Shown: positions 1-9,391 of the stretch, piece by piece
Numbering within the stretch: position 1 is the first letter of the stretch
How the letters are laid out: every line of letters begins with the position of its first letter
NCBI GenBank assembly: GCA_017620255.1
Contig: JAFZQU010000027.1
Location: 1 to 41,194, forward strand
Direction of reading: 5' to 3'
Origin: Lachnospiraceae bacterium
GTDB taxonomy: Bacteria; Bacillota; Clostridia; Lachnospirales; Lachnospiraceae
Length of the DNA stretch: 41,194 bases
Position numbers and translations under genes: made by a program
Notes under the pieces: model-generated
What the model saw: only the letters and a program-made list of their open reading frames with translations
Databases searched by the model: none
What the model was told of the DNA's origin: nothing

Positions 1-30
1 ATCCTGAGCCAGGATCAAACTCTCATAAAA
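1..30 (-). rRNA. 16S rRNA, 5' end only (partial)
   Basis: The reverse complement of the first 23 bases contains AGAGTTTGATCCTGGCTCAG, the universal start of bacterial 16S rRNA (the 27F primer site). Only about 30 bases of the gene are inside the window; the rest continues off the left edge. The exact 5' end is placed by analogy with other Firmicutes and may be off by a few bases. Transcription runs away from oriC, as is usual for rRNA operons. Confidence 0.95.
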
Positions 31-184
31 AGTTTTATCTCTGAATCAGCGCTAGCTAATTCGTTTTTACTGTTAGGTTTTGTTCGAAAAATCTGTAAAG
101 AAATTTTTCAGGGTTGGTTGTACTGTTTAGTTTTCAAGGTACAAGCGCCACTTTTTTACCTGTTTCAAGTGTCGCAACTGCTAT

Positions 185-213
185 ACTATAACACGCGTAA
201 ATCCTTAAGTCAA
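185..213 (-). promoter_or_regulatory. rRNA operon promoter
   Basis: On the minus strand a -35 TTGACT (208-213) and a -10 TATAGT (185-190) are separated by exactly 17 bases. The stretch upstream of the -35 (about 214-240) is A/T-rich and could act as an UP element. The promoter implies a leader of about 150 nt before the 16S start. The leader holds no gene; it carries an ACCTTGAAAACT segment often seen in Firmicute rRNA leaders and spacers. Confidence 0.85.
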
Positions 214-286
214 GGGGATTTTTCAAATAAATTCGGGCCTTTCTATATGTGCTGTTTTTACTTTTTTTTACCCCTTTATCTTGTGG

Positions 287-2872
287 TCAGATGAGCTGTT
301 TCTTCCTATTATAAATTATGAAGATGATCAACAGGATGAGGGTCACCGCGGAGACACATGCACCACCGATCAACCCCTTTGGTGTATAGCGCATATCGAT
401 CGTATGACTTCCTGCTGCAAGCGGGAACGCGGTCAGGTCACTCATCACCCGCTCCTGCCGGATCTCCTTTCCATCCATCAGGATCTTCCATGAAGTATCA
501 TAGGGGATCGTCATGACGAGCATCTCATCCGTATCACATATCATCTCGGCACTCAGATGGGAACTTGTGATCTTCTTGAGTTCCACGCCGGCCGCTTTGC
601 TGTCTTCGTACCAGCGCAGGAATTCGTTGACGTTCTCATAGTAGAAGAGCGCTTTGTTGATCTTGATCTCATCCTGATCCAGGTACACACGGACCTCTAC
701 CTTTTCGCCACGGTTATAATATCCCACTTCACGGATCGACCAGCCGTAGCGTGTAAAATAGGCTTCCTTTTCCAGTCCGTTGATCACGATCGTCGTATCC
801 TGCAGTTCCGGACCGTAAAAATACATATATATGAAATCGGTATTGTTGGAGATCAGCTCATATGAGATATAAGCTTCCTTCGCCGGATCGATCTTTCTGT
901 AAGTGCTTCCGTCCTGTTCGACGTTTTCCAGATTGGTCGCGGAAAGGTATACGGGCCGGTAGATCTGATAATTCTGATCCGTGAATGCGTTCGCGATAGC
1001 ATTCTGATAGGAAAAAACATTATATTTCTCCGGTGCCAGCTTTCTCACGGACGGTCGCATCCCAAACGCGATCGGCATCGCATAGGGGTTATGGTACAGA
1101 TAGCGGCCGGATCCCACATCGCTCTGTTCGTACGGTTTCGGTGTCTCGTTATACTGGGACAGCATATACTTAACACCCATGAAAGAGTCCGCAAACAGCG
1201 TTCCGCCGTATCCGTAGGTAGCCCAGTTTCCGTTATTCCGGAAGCCGAGAGAGGCCATGAATGATTTTGCCTGATCGTTTTCACATGAACTGAAATGTGT
1301 CAAACCGTTATAGCCGAACATCATGGCGTCATTGTGCGTCCTGCGGTACATTTTTTCGATCCGGTAGAAGCCGGGATCGTTTGCTTCGATCGAATCCAGC
1401 AGTTCCTGATTCTGTACTATGTATTGGTAATATTCGTCAAAATCATACGCTTCCGGATTCTGCTTAAGATCCGGGAAGTAGCCGCCGATCGATGTATATC
1501 CGTTGTACATCAGATCCGCACCCTGTAACAGAAACAGTCCGGCGATCAGCGGGATCACATATTCTTTTTTATTGTGGAATCCGTACAGGAAAAACAGCGT
1601 TACCAGAATGACCGTACCGGTCAAAACGATCTGATCTACCCCGACATAAGCGCTTTTCCTGATCAGCATGACTGCTGAATATGCAAGAAAGACTGCTAAC
1701 GCGATCAGTCCCTGATACAGTCGCAGGCCGTTCGCTGTACTTACAAATCCCTTGTATGCGATAAAGATCAGGAGAAAACTTAAGAAGAAAGAATTCCGGA
1801 ACGGAAATCCGATCGGCGCGTTAAACCCGTGCCAGATGATATTCAGGGCATTGACATAGAAGCAGAGCAGTAAAACCACCAGCGCAGCCAAAGTTACGAT
1901 CCGTTCCCGTTTGCTCACTTTTCCGTTCACCAGATACAGGATCACGAACAGAACCGTTGAAACGCCGCAGTATATGATCGGCAGACCGTCGGAAATATTC
2001 CCGTGAAAAGCACCCGTATACAGACCGGAAAAAACATCGGTCATATAAAATGTACGGGACAGGGAAAGATCCGCTTCTCCCACGCCGCTCTTCTGCCCGA
2101 CCAGCGAAAACAGGACCGGGATCAGTGTAAACGCCGAAAGCGCGGCTGCCGTACAGGAAGAGATCACATAACTGAAAAAGGCACTTCTGTATACGGACAG
2201 TTTTTTCAGAGATTCAGCCTGCGTGAAAACGTAGTACACGAAAAAGATGACCGAAAACAGACAGGTCATATATCCGATGTAGTAATTGGAGAAGATCGAC
2301 AGGAACAGGGTTATGGTGTAGAGAACGCTGATCCGCCCTTTGTTTACCATGTTGCATAGTCCGAGGATGATCAGCGGAAGCAGCAGGATATTGAAAAAAT
2401 AATGGATACAGTTGAAATACGCCAGCATATATCCCATGAATGCATACGCTGTCGAAAAGATCAGGGAGCCCCATCTTGCAGAATACAGCCCGTCGAGCAT
2501 GATATTAAAAGTCAGGCCGCAAAGACCGATCTGCAGTGTCGCAACAAGAAGGATCCCGGCAGGCAGGTATTCATTGGGAAAAAGGACCAATAACAGGTTG
2601 GGAATGCTGTTCAGATAATAGGCGGCAAAACCCAGCATGTCGCCGCCAAAGGTTTTGCTGAATGTGTATGCATATGTATCATTGCCGAAATAGATGTTCT
2701 TCAGATATCCGTAATAATCTACGAACTGGTACCGCATATCCGCCATCAGGATCGATGTTTTCCCAAACGGATAAAATCCGTAGACCATACTGATCACGAG
2801 CATCATGAGCACCGGTATGAAGAATGCCAGCAGAAAACAGGCTGCTCTCTTTCGATTGGATCTGTCCATCAT
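287..2872 (-). CDS. yfhO: YfhO family membrane glycosyltransferase (GT-C type)
   Basis: Large polytopic membrane protein of about 861 residues. The first half is a series of hydrophobic helices with an acidic loop (MADMRYQFVDYYGYLKN) after TM1, as in the YfhO family of GT-C transferases. The C-terminal third is largely extracellular, with a last TM helix ending in a basic tail. In Bacillus and Listeria YfhO-like proteins transfer a sugar from an undecaprenyl carrier to lipoteichoic acid outside the cell. The start is placed at the ATG at 2872 because AAAGGA lies just upstream of it; the more upstream ATG at 2923 has no ribosome-binding site. A CsbB/GtrB-like GT2 is divergently encoded on the other side of the tRNA-Ser gene, which fits the known CsbB-YfhO partnership. 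The acceptor in this organism is not known from sequence. Confidence 0.85.
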   Translation of the reverse strand: MMDRSNRKRAACFLLAFFIPVLMMLVISMVYGFYPFGKTSILMADMRYQFVDYYGYLKNIYFGNDTYAYTFSKTFGGDMLGFAAYYLNSIPNLLLVLFPNEYLPAGILLVATLQIGLCGLTFNIMLDGLYSARWGSLIFSTAYAFMGYMLAYFNCIHYFFNILLLPLIILGLCNMVNKGRISVLYTITLFLSIFSNYYIGYMTCLFSVIFFVYYVFTQAESLKKLSVYRSAFFSYVISSCTAAALSAFTLIPVLFSLVGQKSGVGEADLSLSRTFYMTDVFSGLYTGAFHGNISDGLPIIYCGVSTVLFVILYLVNGKVSKRERIVTLAALVVLLLCFYVNALNIIWHGFNAPIGFPFRNSFFLSFLLIFIAYKGFVSTANGLRLYQGLIALAVFLAYSAVMLIRKSAYVGVDQIVLTGTVILVTLFFLYGFHNKKEYVIPLIAGLFLLQGADLMYNGYTSIGGYFPDLKQNPEAYDFDEYYQYIVQNQELLDSIEANDPGFYRIEKMYRRTHNDAMMFGYNGLTHFSSCENDQAKSFMASLGFRNNGNWATYGYGGTLFADSFMGVKYMLSQYNETPKPYEQSDVGSGRYLYHNPYAMPIAFGMRPSVRKLAPEKYNVFSYQNAIANAFTDQNYQIYRPVYLSATNLENVEQDGSTYRKIDPAKEAYISYELISNNTDFIYMYFYGPELQDTTIVINGLEKEAYFTRYGWSIREVGYYNRGEKVEVRVYLDQDEIKINKALFYYENVNEFLRWYEDSKAAGVELKKITSSHLSAEMICDTDEMLVMTIPYDTSWKILMDGKEIRQERVMSDLTAFPLAAGSHTIDMRYTPKGLIGGACVSAVTLILLIIFIIYNRKKQLI

Positions 2873-2894
2873 GCCATCCTTTATCTTTGCTGTA

Positions 2895-2943
2895 AAGATA
2901 GATAAAGACGCTATCGGGTTCATCCGACACCGTCTCTATCTTA
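2895..2943 (-). terminator. Imperfect hairpin between tRNA-Ser and yfhO
   Basis: An imperfect inverted repeat (AGATA-AGACG-TCGG arm against CCGA-CGTCT-TATCT, 6-nt loop) lies between the tRNA-Ser 3' end and the yfhO start. It could terminate or process the tRNA transcript. The tail after it is not strongly U-rich, so read-through into yfhO is plausible. Confidence 0.45.
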
Positions 2944-2959
2944 TCGTTTACCAATAGCA

Positions 2960-3047
2960 CGGAGAAAGAGGGATTTGAACCCTCGCGCCGGTTTCCCGAC
3001 CTACACCCTTAGCAGGGGCGCCTCTTCAGCCTCTTGAGTATTTCTCC
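2960..3047 (-). tRNA. tRNA-Ser(GCU)
   Basis: An 88-nt class II tRNA read on the minus strand. The acceptor stem is GGAGAAA/TTTCTCC with discriminator G. The anticodon stem CGCCC/GGGTG encloses loop CTGCTAA, giving anticodon GCT, which reads AGC/AGU serine codons. A long variable arm and a T arm with GGTTCAAATCC follow. CCA is not encoded. A strong promoter lies upstream at 3102-3130. Confidence 0.95.
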
Positions 3048-3101
3048 AAATTCTGAATTCTGATTCCGATATATGTATTTTCCGCGTTTGACGCAAAAGT
3101 T

Positions 3102-3130
3102 ATTATACTAAAGCACCCTTTTTTTGTCAA
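3102..3130 (-). promoter_or_regulatory. tRNA-Ser (and possibly yfhO) promoter
   Basis: Minus-strand -35 TTGACA (3125-3130) and -10 TATAAT (3102-3107) with a 17-base spacer: a perfect sigma-A consensus. It drives tRNA-Ser and may read on into yfhO. Confidence 0.9.
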
Positions 3131-3135
3131 TCGTT

Positions 3136-3164
3136 TTGACAATACACAAGGGCTTGTTTATAAT
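3136..3164 (+). promoter_or_regulatory. Promoter of the GT2 gene
   Basis: Plus-strand -35 TTGACA (3136-3141), 17-base spacer, -10 TATAAT (3159-3164): a perfect consensus. Its -35 lies only 5 bases from the -35 of the divergent tRNA-Ser promoter, so the two polymerase sites are back to back. Confidence 0.9.
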
Positions 3165-3196
3165 GAAAACAGCGTAATTTCGTAAGGAGAATGTAT

Positions 3197-4138
3197 ATGG
3201 ATAATTACAAATTGTCTGTTGTCGTTCCGGTATACAATGAGGAAAACGGCATTACCCCGTTCCTTCTGCGTACCGAAAAGGTGCTCGAGGAGCTGGACTG
3301 CGATTACGAGATCATTTTCTGCCTGGATCCTTCTACTGACAACACCTACGAAGTGATCAAGGAACATATGCTGCTGAACAAAAACATCAAGCTCATCACC
3401 ATGAGCAGACGTTTCCGCCAGGCAGCGGCCACCATGGCAGGCGTTCTGCACTGCGACGGGGATGCCTGTGTCGTGATCGATGTCGATCTGCAGGATCCGC
3501 CGGAAGTGATCACGGAACTGGTTGAAAAATGGCAGGAAGGATATGACGTTGTTTACGCACAGCGTATTGACAGACAGGGCGAGACCGGTTTAAGAAAACT
3601 CATCGACCTGACCGCTTACCGCGTGATCAATTTCCTGTCCGACGTGGAGATCCCTGTGGACACCGCGGACTTCCGTCTGATCGACCGCCGCGTGATCGAA
3701 GAGTTGCGGAAAATGCCGGAAACCAACATGTTTTTCCGTGGTATGGTCTCTTATGTGGGATTCAAACAGACTGCTGTCCGTTATCACCGCGAAGCAAGAG
3801 AAGCTGATGCGAGCAAATACAACCGGTTCTTTGGAGAGTTCCGGATGGGATTTCACGGGATCTTCTGCTTCTCATCCAAACCGCTTGAATATGTTACTTT
3901 TCTGGGAATCTTCATGACCGGGTTCGGCGTGCTGCTTTCCCTGATCTACTGGATACAAAAGCTCTTCTCTTCCAAAAAGAAGACGCTTGTTTCCGGGGTC
4001 ACAGCCCTGATCTGGTTCATAGGAGGGATTCAGGTATTTGTCTGCGGACTGCTTGGTGAATACATTACCCGGATCTATGATGACGTGAAAGGAAGACAAC
4101 GCTTCATCATTGATGAGTTCGACGAGAACGAAGACTGA
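3197..4138 (+). CDS. Polyprenyl-phosphate glycosyltransferase, GT2 (CsbB/GtrB-like)
   Basis: A 313-residue GT2 enzyme of the DPM1/GtrB/CsbB group, which loads a sugar from a nucleotide donor onto undecaprenyl phosphate on the cytoplasmic face. The N-terminus (VVVPVYNEE) and the DVD motif (Asp95, Asp97) followed by LQDPP are typical of the nucleotide- and metal-binding fold. Two TM helices at about 231-255 and 268-290 anchor it, as in GtrB. The start is the ATG at 3197, 7 bases after AAGGAG; the ATG at 3191 would be only one base from it. The gene has its own consensus promoter and ends at a strong hairpin terminator. YfhO is encoded divergently, so the two may act in one envelope-glycosylation route, with the needed flippase (GtcA type) outside the window. 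The sugar cannot be told from sequence. Confidence 0.9.
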   Translation: MDNYKLSVVVPVYNEENGITPFLLRTEKVLEELDCDYEIIFCLDPSTDNTYEVIKEHMLLNKNIKLITMSRRFRQAAATMAGVLHCDGDACVVIDVDLQDPPEVITELVEKWQEGYDVVYAQRIDRQGETGLRKLIDLTAYRVINFLSDVEIPVDTADFRLIDRRVIEELRKMPETNMFFRGMVSYVGFKQTAVRYHREAREADASKYNRFFGEFRMGFHGIFCFSSKPLEYVTFLGIFMTGFGVLLSLIYWIQKLFSSKKKTLVSGVTALIWFIGGIQVFVCGLLGEYITRIYDDVKGRQRFIIDEFDENED

Positions 4139-4140
4139 AC

Positions 4141-4184
4141 AAAAACAGCGTTACCATTTACCGATGGGACACGCTGTTTTTTTT
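4141..4184. terminator. Bidirectional terminator
   Basis: AAAAACAGCG (4141-4150) pairs with CGCTGTTTTT (4172-4181), extended by one T-A pair, and runs of T follow on the plus strand and of A (T on minus) at the other side. It lies between the convergent GT2 and DUF6171-like genes and overlaps the stop codon of the latter, so it can serve both. Confidence 0.85.
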
Positions 4185-4399
4185 CCGGCCGCACGGATCT
4201 CCACATAGCAGCCGCAGGCCAGACATGTGCCGGTCTCCAGTTTTTCACATGCCTTACAGACACTCAGACGATCTTCATAAAGAAGATCGTCTGTTCTGTC
4301 TTTTGGATCGATCGCATCCAGATATTTCCCGATCCGCTCTCCGTAATCACTGTTTGCCAGGTCACGGATCAGGCATCTGTAGCATACTCTTTGTTCCAC
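4151..4399 (-). CDS. Small Cys-rich protein, DUF6171-like
   Basis: An 82-residue protein with three Cys pairs: CYRC near the N-terminus, CKAC in the middle, and CLACGC followed by a late Cys (ACPIGKW). The spacing suggests one or two structural zinc sites. It resembles small Clostridia proteins labelled DUF6171; no function is established and I infer none. It is the last gene of the long minus-strand run, 36 bases after the arabinofuranosidase, and terminates in the shared hairpin. There is no signal peptide or membrane segment. Confidence 0.7.
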   Translation of the reverse strand: MEQRVCYRCLIRDLANSDYGERIGKYLDAIDPKDRTDDLLYEDRLSVCKACEKLETGTCLACGCYVEIRAAGKKTACPIGKW

Positions 4400-4435
4400 T
4401 GTTATTCTCCCGTCAGACCGTTTCCTTATGCACGA

Positions 4436-5959
4436 TCATGATTTTTTCAGACGGATACTCACTACTGCACAGGCCGGCATCTCAACCGTTAATCCGTCCG
4501 GGTTCGCGGTATATTTACTAAATGTATACTCTTTGACTGTTTCCGGTGCCTCAAATGTATTATGGGCATTCATGGCTCCCGAAATACAAACAGCCTCAGC
4601 AACCTTGTATGCTCCTCCGTCCTTCGTGAACTCTATATCCACGGTTTCGCCGGATCCGATCGCATTATTGGTAAGCGTGATCGTGATGACTCCCTCGCTG
4701 TCTTCAGATACGGATTCAAACAGTTTCGGAAGTTCATTCTTACCGGAGCCTACCGTGCCGTTACCGGTCAGCACGCTGTCAAGCAGTGTTGCTCCCTGAT
4801 GATGGCGGTACATTTTAAATACATAGTAGGTCGGCGTCTTGATCATTTTCGGTCCTTCTGTGAGCATGACGGACTGAAGAACATTGATCATCTGCGCGAT
4901 ACAGGCCATTTTCACTCTGTCGGAATGCTTGTTGAAAATGTTGAGGTTCATACCGGCAACAAGTGCATCTCTCATGGTGTTCTGCTGATACAGGAATCCC
5001 GGATTGGTGCCCGGCTCCACATCTGTCCAGATTCCCCACTCATCGACCATCATACCGATCTTCTTGTCCGGATCGTATTCATCCATGATCGCACCGTGCT
5101 TGTTGATGAGTTCCTCCATAAAGTAACTGCGCTTAAGAGTCTGATAGAATACCTCTTCCGTAAAATCAGTAGCGCTTCCTTTGTAGTTCCAGTCATCTTC
5201 TGTCTCAGGCAGGGTGTAATAATGTAAGGACAGACCGTCCATAAATCCGTGGTACTGTTCCTGTGTATGGTCGAAACAGGTGGAAAGGACTTCTTTTGTC
5301 CAGTAATAATCGTCTGTATTTGCGCCGCAGCAGATCTTTTTGACCGGCTTGTTGCCGTCATAGTTACGCACATAAGTCTGATAGCGTCTGTATTCGTCTG
5401 CATAATACTGCGGTCTCATGTTTCCGCCGCATCCCCAGTTTTCGTTTCCGACTCCAAGGTAATCAACAACCCAGGGGTCTTCATGACCGTTCTGCTTTCT
5501 GAGATCTGCCATCGGGGAAACACCCTTAAACGTCATGTATTCAACCCATTCACTCATTTCACGGACGGTTCCGGATCCCAGATTCGCATTGATGTAAGTC
5601 TTACAGCCCAGCTGACGGCATAATTCGAAATACTCATGTGTGCCAAAACTGTTATCCTCTACAACGCCTCCCCAGTGGGTGTTGATCATTTTCTTTCTGG
5701 ATTCCTTGGGACCGATCCCATCCATCCAGTGATACTCGTCTGCAAAGCATCCGCCGGGCCAGCGAAGAACAGGGACTTTGATCTCCTTAAGCGCTTCCAC
5801 CACATCCGTACGCATACCGTTCACATTGGGAATATCACTGTTTTCGCCTACAAAAAGACCTTCGTAGATACAGCGTCCCAAATGCTCCGAAAAGTGCCCG
5901 TAGATCTCCGGTGATATGGTGCTCTTTTTGTTTTCATTGTTGATGATCAGTTTTGCCAT
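4436..5959 (-). CDS. Alpha-L-arabinofuranosidase, GH51
   Basis: A 507-residue GH51 enzyme that removes terminal arabinofuranosyl groups from arabinoxylan or arabinan oligosaccharides with retention of configuration. The acid/base is Glu173 in GNENWG and the nucleophile is Glu307 in MMVDEWG, matching the two catalytic glutamates of Geobacillus AbfA. The fold is a TIM barrel plus a C-terminal beta domain; the length is that of a full family member. No signal peptide is present, so it acts in the cytoplasm on imported oligosaccharides. The ribosome site AGGAG overlaps the stop codon of the GH120 gene only 8 bases upstream, so the two are translated from one message. The xylosidase partner suggests arabinoxylo-oligosaccharides as the substrate. 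Confidence 0.93.
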   Translation of the reverse strand: MAKLIINNENKKSTISPEIYGHFSEHLGRCIYEGLFVGENSDIPNVNGMRTDVVEALKEIKVPVLRWPGGCFADEYHWMDGIGPKESRKKMINTHWGGVVEDNSFGTHEYFELCRQLGCKTYINANLGSGTVREMSEWVEYMTFKGVSPMADLRKQNGHEDPWVVDYLGVGNENWGCGGNMRPQYYADEYRRYQTYVRNYDGNKPVKKICCGANTDDYYWTKEVLSTCFDHTQEQYHGFMDGLSLHYYTLPETEDDWNYKGSATDFTEEVFYQTLKRSYFMEELINKHGAIMDEYDPDKKIGMMVDEWGIWTDVEPGTNPGFLYQQNTMRDALVAGMNLNIFNKHSDRVKMACIAQMINVLQSVMLTEGPKMIKTPTYYVFKMYRHHQGATLLDSVLTGNGTVGSGKNELPKLFESVSEDSEGVITITLTNNAIGSGETVDIEFTKDGGAYKVAEAVCISGAMNAHNTFEAPETVKEYTFSKYTANPDGLTVEMPACAVVSIRLKKS

Positions 5960-5967
5960 GTTTTCTC

Positions 5968-7962
5968 CTAATATACTTTATTTTTTATTTCACAACCGCA
6001 CGCAAACGGTCCCGGAATGACGGATGTTTCGCGGCGATTTCCAAAGTAGTCAATGTCAAATGTGATCGGCGATCCATCCGGATCCTCAAACTTCTGCTGC
6101 GGTTCAAATGCTTTTCCCAGCGTGTCGGTGGAGATCATGTCCACAGTAAAGTCCTTCATGACCTCATAGATATTGGTATCCATATACCATCCGTCATCTT
6201 TTTCCACGACATTAACATATACGGTTCCTGAATTGTCGATAAAGGTGTGATTTTCATTCTTATATGCCTGCGCTCCTTCAAAATAGGCATTCCCGTCGAT
6301 CCACACCGGCAGATGTCCAAAGTGTGCCGGTTCATGCTTTGACATATCCGGGTGAGGCTCTTCCATATCAAACTGCCGGATCCATTCTTCATAGACCGGA
6401 TATTCATCCCAGCAATAAGTGCCGGCTTTACGGTTCTCTCTCTCCTCCAGGGAAGGATCCGAATCATTTAAAATGAGCAGATCTTCAGAAGGCCACTTTT
6501 GAATAAAAATGTTGTTGTAGAAACGGTCATCACCATGCAGGATCGTCATGAAGCCCATCACTTCTGTCCGGTGCGGCATATGATAAGGCGTATATCTCCA
6601 GGTTGTTCCATCTCCCACATAAGTAAAGGATCCGGCACAGAGATTATGCACCATGGCAACGCCCTGCGTTGCGATACGAAGTGAAACATCCGACAGGAGA
6701 ATATTATTGTCGATCAGTGTCGGGCCATGACCGACCTCCACGAAGATATCCTGACAGGTCATGCCGCCGGTAAGCTGTTTGGCAAAGTCCGGCCGTATAT
6801 TATCATGCAACAGGTTCTGAGTGATCCTTGTGCCCTGCGCTTCCCAGTCGCACCAGATCCCCATTGTACAGTGGTGGATATGATTGCGCCGCATTACAAC
6901 ATCGATCGCGGCATGCATCTTGATACCTGCGATCTCGGCACCGCCCAGCTCCATCATATTGTTGATGTGATGGATGTGATTATCTTCGATCACACTGAAT
7001 ACGCCGCCCATGCGGCCGATGATACCACCCTGCTGGCAATGATGGATATTGTTCCGCCTGATGATGTGTCCGCCGATCTTTTCTTTCAGCCAGCCATAGT
7101 ACTGCCCGCGGCATACGGAATCCCTTTCCATCTGGGTCGGGCTCTTGACATGCTTAGTTGTATAGAAGTTGTCGTTTTCGGGGTCATAATAGCGGCCTAC
7201 GCAGATGCCGGCACACTTGCTTCCCCAGATATCACAGTCTTCAATGATCCAGCCTTTGCTCCAGTGCGGGCTGATCATACCGTCCTGATAAGCTGCCGGC
7301 GGCGCCCAGGTCGTTGCTGCCTTGTTGATATTAAAGCCGCTGACGGTAATGTAACCGATGCCTTCTTCCTGCGGCATAAAGCATTCACGACGGACCGTGA
7401 TCTCCACATTTTCCTTTGCGGGATCCGCTCCGCCGAAATTCGCGTAGATGACGGTTTCATCGGTCTCTTTATCCTGCGTTGTAAACCATTTCATTACGGA
7501 TGCTTCAGGGTCCCAGGAACATTCGTAGATGTCACCCTTTTCACACTCTTCCAATGATCCGGCTTCATATAACGCCTGATCATTGAGCCATACACAGCCC
7601 GTATGTTTGTTGGGCGTTGAAAAATACCAGTCGCCGTACACGATCGTCGTATACGGATTATAATCACCAAAGATCGCGTTCTTTACCCTGATCACATAGA
7701 CATTGCCCTTATAGGGCTTCCAGCCGTCTACGGACTCCGCACCGGTAATGACGGCTCCAAGCGGTTTTTCGCTCCGGTAGACGATCCGTGCATCTTCGCG
7801 TCCGGCGTATACCGGATTGACGTTTTCCCGGTAGACACCTGGAGCAACGAGGATCTCATCCCCGGGCCGGGCTTTTATCGCTGCTTCATTGATCTGTCTG
7901 TAAGGATGTTCCTTTGTTCCGTTGCCGTCCGTTACGGCATTTACATCAACATATATGATCAT
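5968..7962 (-). CDS. Beta-xylosidase, GH120
   Basis: A 664-residue right-handed beta-helix protein that matches the Thermoanaerobacterium GH120 xylosidase XylC along its whole length from memory of that sequence (for example the segments [17 protein letters not shown] and [11 protein letters not shown]). The nucleophile is Asp372 in CDWEAQG and the acid/base is Glu409 in IFVEVGHGP, equivalent to Asp382 and Glu405 of XylC. About 14 extra residues lie between them here. The reaction is release of xylose from xylo-oligosaccharides. There is no signal peptide, so it is intracellular. It sits between fumarase beta (32 bases upstream) and the GH51 gene (8 bases downstream), in the same orientation. 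AAAGGA precedes the start. Confidence 0.88.
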   Translation of the reverse strand: MIIYVDVNAVTDGNGTKEHPYRQINEAAIKARPGDEILVAPGVYRENVNPVYAGREDARIVYRSEKPLGAVITGAESVDGWKPYKGNVYVIRVKNAIFGDYNPYTTIVYGDWYFSTPNKHTGCVWLNDQALYEAGSLEECEKGDIYECSWDPEASVMKWFTTQDKETDETVIYANFGGADPAKENVEITVRRECFMPQEEGIGYITVSGFNINKAATTWAPPAAYQDGMISPHWSKGWIIEDCDIWGSKCAGICVGRYYDPENDNFYTTKHVKSPTQMERDSVCRGQYYGWLKEKIGGHIIRRNNIHHCQQGGIIGRMGGVFSVIEDNHIHHINNMMELGGAEIAGIKMHAAIDVVMRRNHIHHCTMGIWCDWEAQGTRITQNLLHDNIRPDFAKQLTGGMTCQDIFVEVGHGPTLIDNNILLSDVSLRIATQGVAMVHNLCAGSFTYVGDGTTWRYTPYHMPHRTEVMGFMTILHGDDRFYNNIFIQKWPSEDLLILNDSDPSLEERENRKAGTYCWDEYPVYEEWIRQFDMEEPHPDMSKHEPAHFGHLPVWIDGNAYFEGAQAYKNENHTFIDNSGTVYVNVVEKDDGWYMDTNIYEVMKDFTVDMISTDTLGKAFEPQQKFEDPDGSPITFDIDYFGNRRETSVIPGPFACGCEIKNKVY

Positions 7963-7994
7963 ACGGGTTCCTTTCCGGATCTTTGATCTGTGTA

Positions 7995-8519
7995 CTATTG
8001 ATACAGGCAGTTCCCATTTGCATCCATGACTACGATAGCAGGAAGATCTTTCACTTCCAGTTTCCGGATGGCTTCCGTTCCGAGATTTTCATAGGCGATC
8101 ACTTCCGACGCTGTGATACATTTCGAAAGCAGTGCGCCTGCGCCGCCGATCGCCGCAAAATAAACCGCTTTGTTCCGGATCATCGCTTCCTTTATGGCTT
8201 CCGTTCGTTTGCCTTTTCCGATCATTCCCCGCAGACCTTTGTCCAAAAGCTGCGGCGTATATTTATCCATTCTTCCCGATGTGGTCGGTCCGGCAGATCC
8301 GATCGGCCTGCCTTCCCGTGCGGGAGACGGGCCCAAATAGTAGATCACGTTATCTGTAAGCGGGATCGGTAAAGATTCGCCCTTTTTAAGCGCTTCAAAC
8401 ATTCTTTTGTGCGCGGCGTCTCTTGCCGAGTAGATCGTTCCGCTGATATAAACCATGTCACCTGCCTGCAGGGTAACCGCAAGGTCCTGCGTGATCGGTG
8501 TTTGTATATGTTTTTCCAT
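7995..8519 (-). CDS. fumB: Fumarate hydratase class I, beta subunit (C-terminal half)
   Basis: A 174-residue protein of the Fe-S hydro-lyase beta type (FumA C-terminal domain), which with the alpha subunit interconverts fumarate and malate in the cytoplasm. Family hallmarks seen are AGDMVYISGTIYSARDAAH near the N-terminus, the YLGPSPAREGRPIGSAGPTT segment and GRMDKYTPQLLD, which form the substrate site. The gene starts 29 bases after the alpha gene, a normal pair arrangement in Clostridia where the E. coli enzyme is one chain. A tartrate dehydratase of the same family cannot be fully excluded. The gene symbol is a family label only. Confidence 0.88.
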   Translation of the reverse strand: MEKHIQTPITQDLAVTLQAGDMVYISGTIYSARDAAHKRMFEALKKGESLPIPLTDNVIYYLGPSPAREGRPIGSAGPTTSGRMDKYTPQLLDKGLRGMIGKGKRTEAIKEAMIRNKAVYFAAIGGAGALLSKCITASEVIAYENLGTEAIRKLEVKDLPAIVVMDANGNCLYQ

Positions 8520-8548
8520 AATCCCTCTTTATTCCGGTCCGTGATCTT

Positions 8549-9391
8549 TCACAGACTCCGTTTGCTGTGCCGGTTCACGTGGCAGCAGATATTGACTGCA
8601 ACCGGCAGACCGGCGATATGTGTTGCGTAGGTTTCAATATTGACGGCAAAGGCGGTTGTATGTCCGCCAAGCCCGGCCGGTCCGATCGAGAGTGCATTGA
8701 TCTTTTCAAGCATCTCTGTTTCCAGCGCCTTTACCCATTCCTTATCCGATCTCTCTTCCACATTGCGCGTCAGCGCTTTTTTGGACAGGATCGCCGCCTT
8801 TTCAAATGTTCCGCCGATCCCGACACCGATGACCATAGGCGGACAGGCATTCGGGCCTGCGTCCTTTACCGCTGTCAAAATCGCGTTCTTTACGCCTTCG
8901 ATCCCATCAGCCGGTTTCAGCATGAAGATCCGGCTCATGTTTTCGCTGCCAAAACCTTTTGGCGCGACCGTAATCGTAACCTTATCACCGGGTACGATCT
9001 CATAATGGATCACGGCAGGTGTATTGTCGCCTGTATTTACCCGTTCGATCGGGTCTTTTACCACGGATTTCCGAAGGTATCCTTCCTCATATCCCTGCCG
9101 TACACCTTCCTGGATGGCAGCATTCAGGTCTCCGCCTTCAAAATGGACATCCTGACCGATCTCCATAAAGATCACGGTCATACCGGTATCCTGACAGATC
9201 GGGATCATCTCTTCTCCGGCGATCTTCAGATTATCCTGCAGAATAGAAAGGATCTGCCTGCCGAGCGGATCCGTTTCCTCCGTATAAGAAGCATCGAGGC
9301 GATGCTTCATATCCTCTGTCAGGAAATAGTTCGCCTCGATGCACATTTCTTTGATCATTTCCGTGATCTTATTCGTCTGTATCGTCTTCAT
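8549..9391 (-). CDS. fumA: Fumarate hydratase class I, alpha subunit
   Basis: About 280 residues, the Fe-S-binding half of the two-subunit fumarase. The [4Fe-4S] ligand segment PICQDTG and the [13 protein letters not shown] segment are present, and the GGHTTAFAV region precedes a C-terminal ICCHVNRH, as in the family. The family's usual N-terminus (a short beta segment before CIEANYFL) fits the ATG at 9391, which lies inside the end of gyrA (23-base overlap); the ATG at 9412 would add seven Lys/Trp-rich residues without a ribosome site. Translation is therefore probably coupled to gyrA. Fumarase beside the gyrase operon is an unusual link of metabolism to replication genes and looks like fortuitous co-orientation. 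Confidence 0.87.
   Translation of the reverse strand: MKTIQTNKITEMIKEMCIEANYFLTEDMKHRLDASYTEETDPLGRQILSILQDNLKIAGEEMIPICQDTGMTVIFMEIGQDVHFEGGDLNAAIQEGVRQGYEEGYLRKSVVKDPIERVNTGDNTPAVIHYEIVPGDKVTITVAPKGFGSENMSRIFMLKPADGIEGVKNAILTAVKDAGPNACPPMVIGVGIGGTFEKAAILSKKALTRNVEERSDKEWVKALETEMLEKINALSIGPAGLGGHTTAFAVNIETYATHIAGLPVAVNICCHVNRHSKRSL

Noticed and set aside
6727-7557. Long open frame antisense to the GH120 gene (276 codons)
   Set aside because: It mirrors a well-supported xylosidase and shows no motif or ribosome site.
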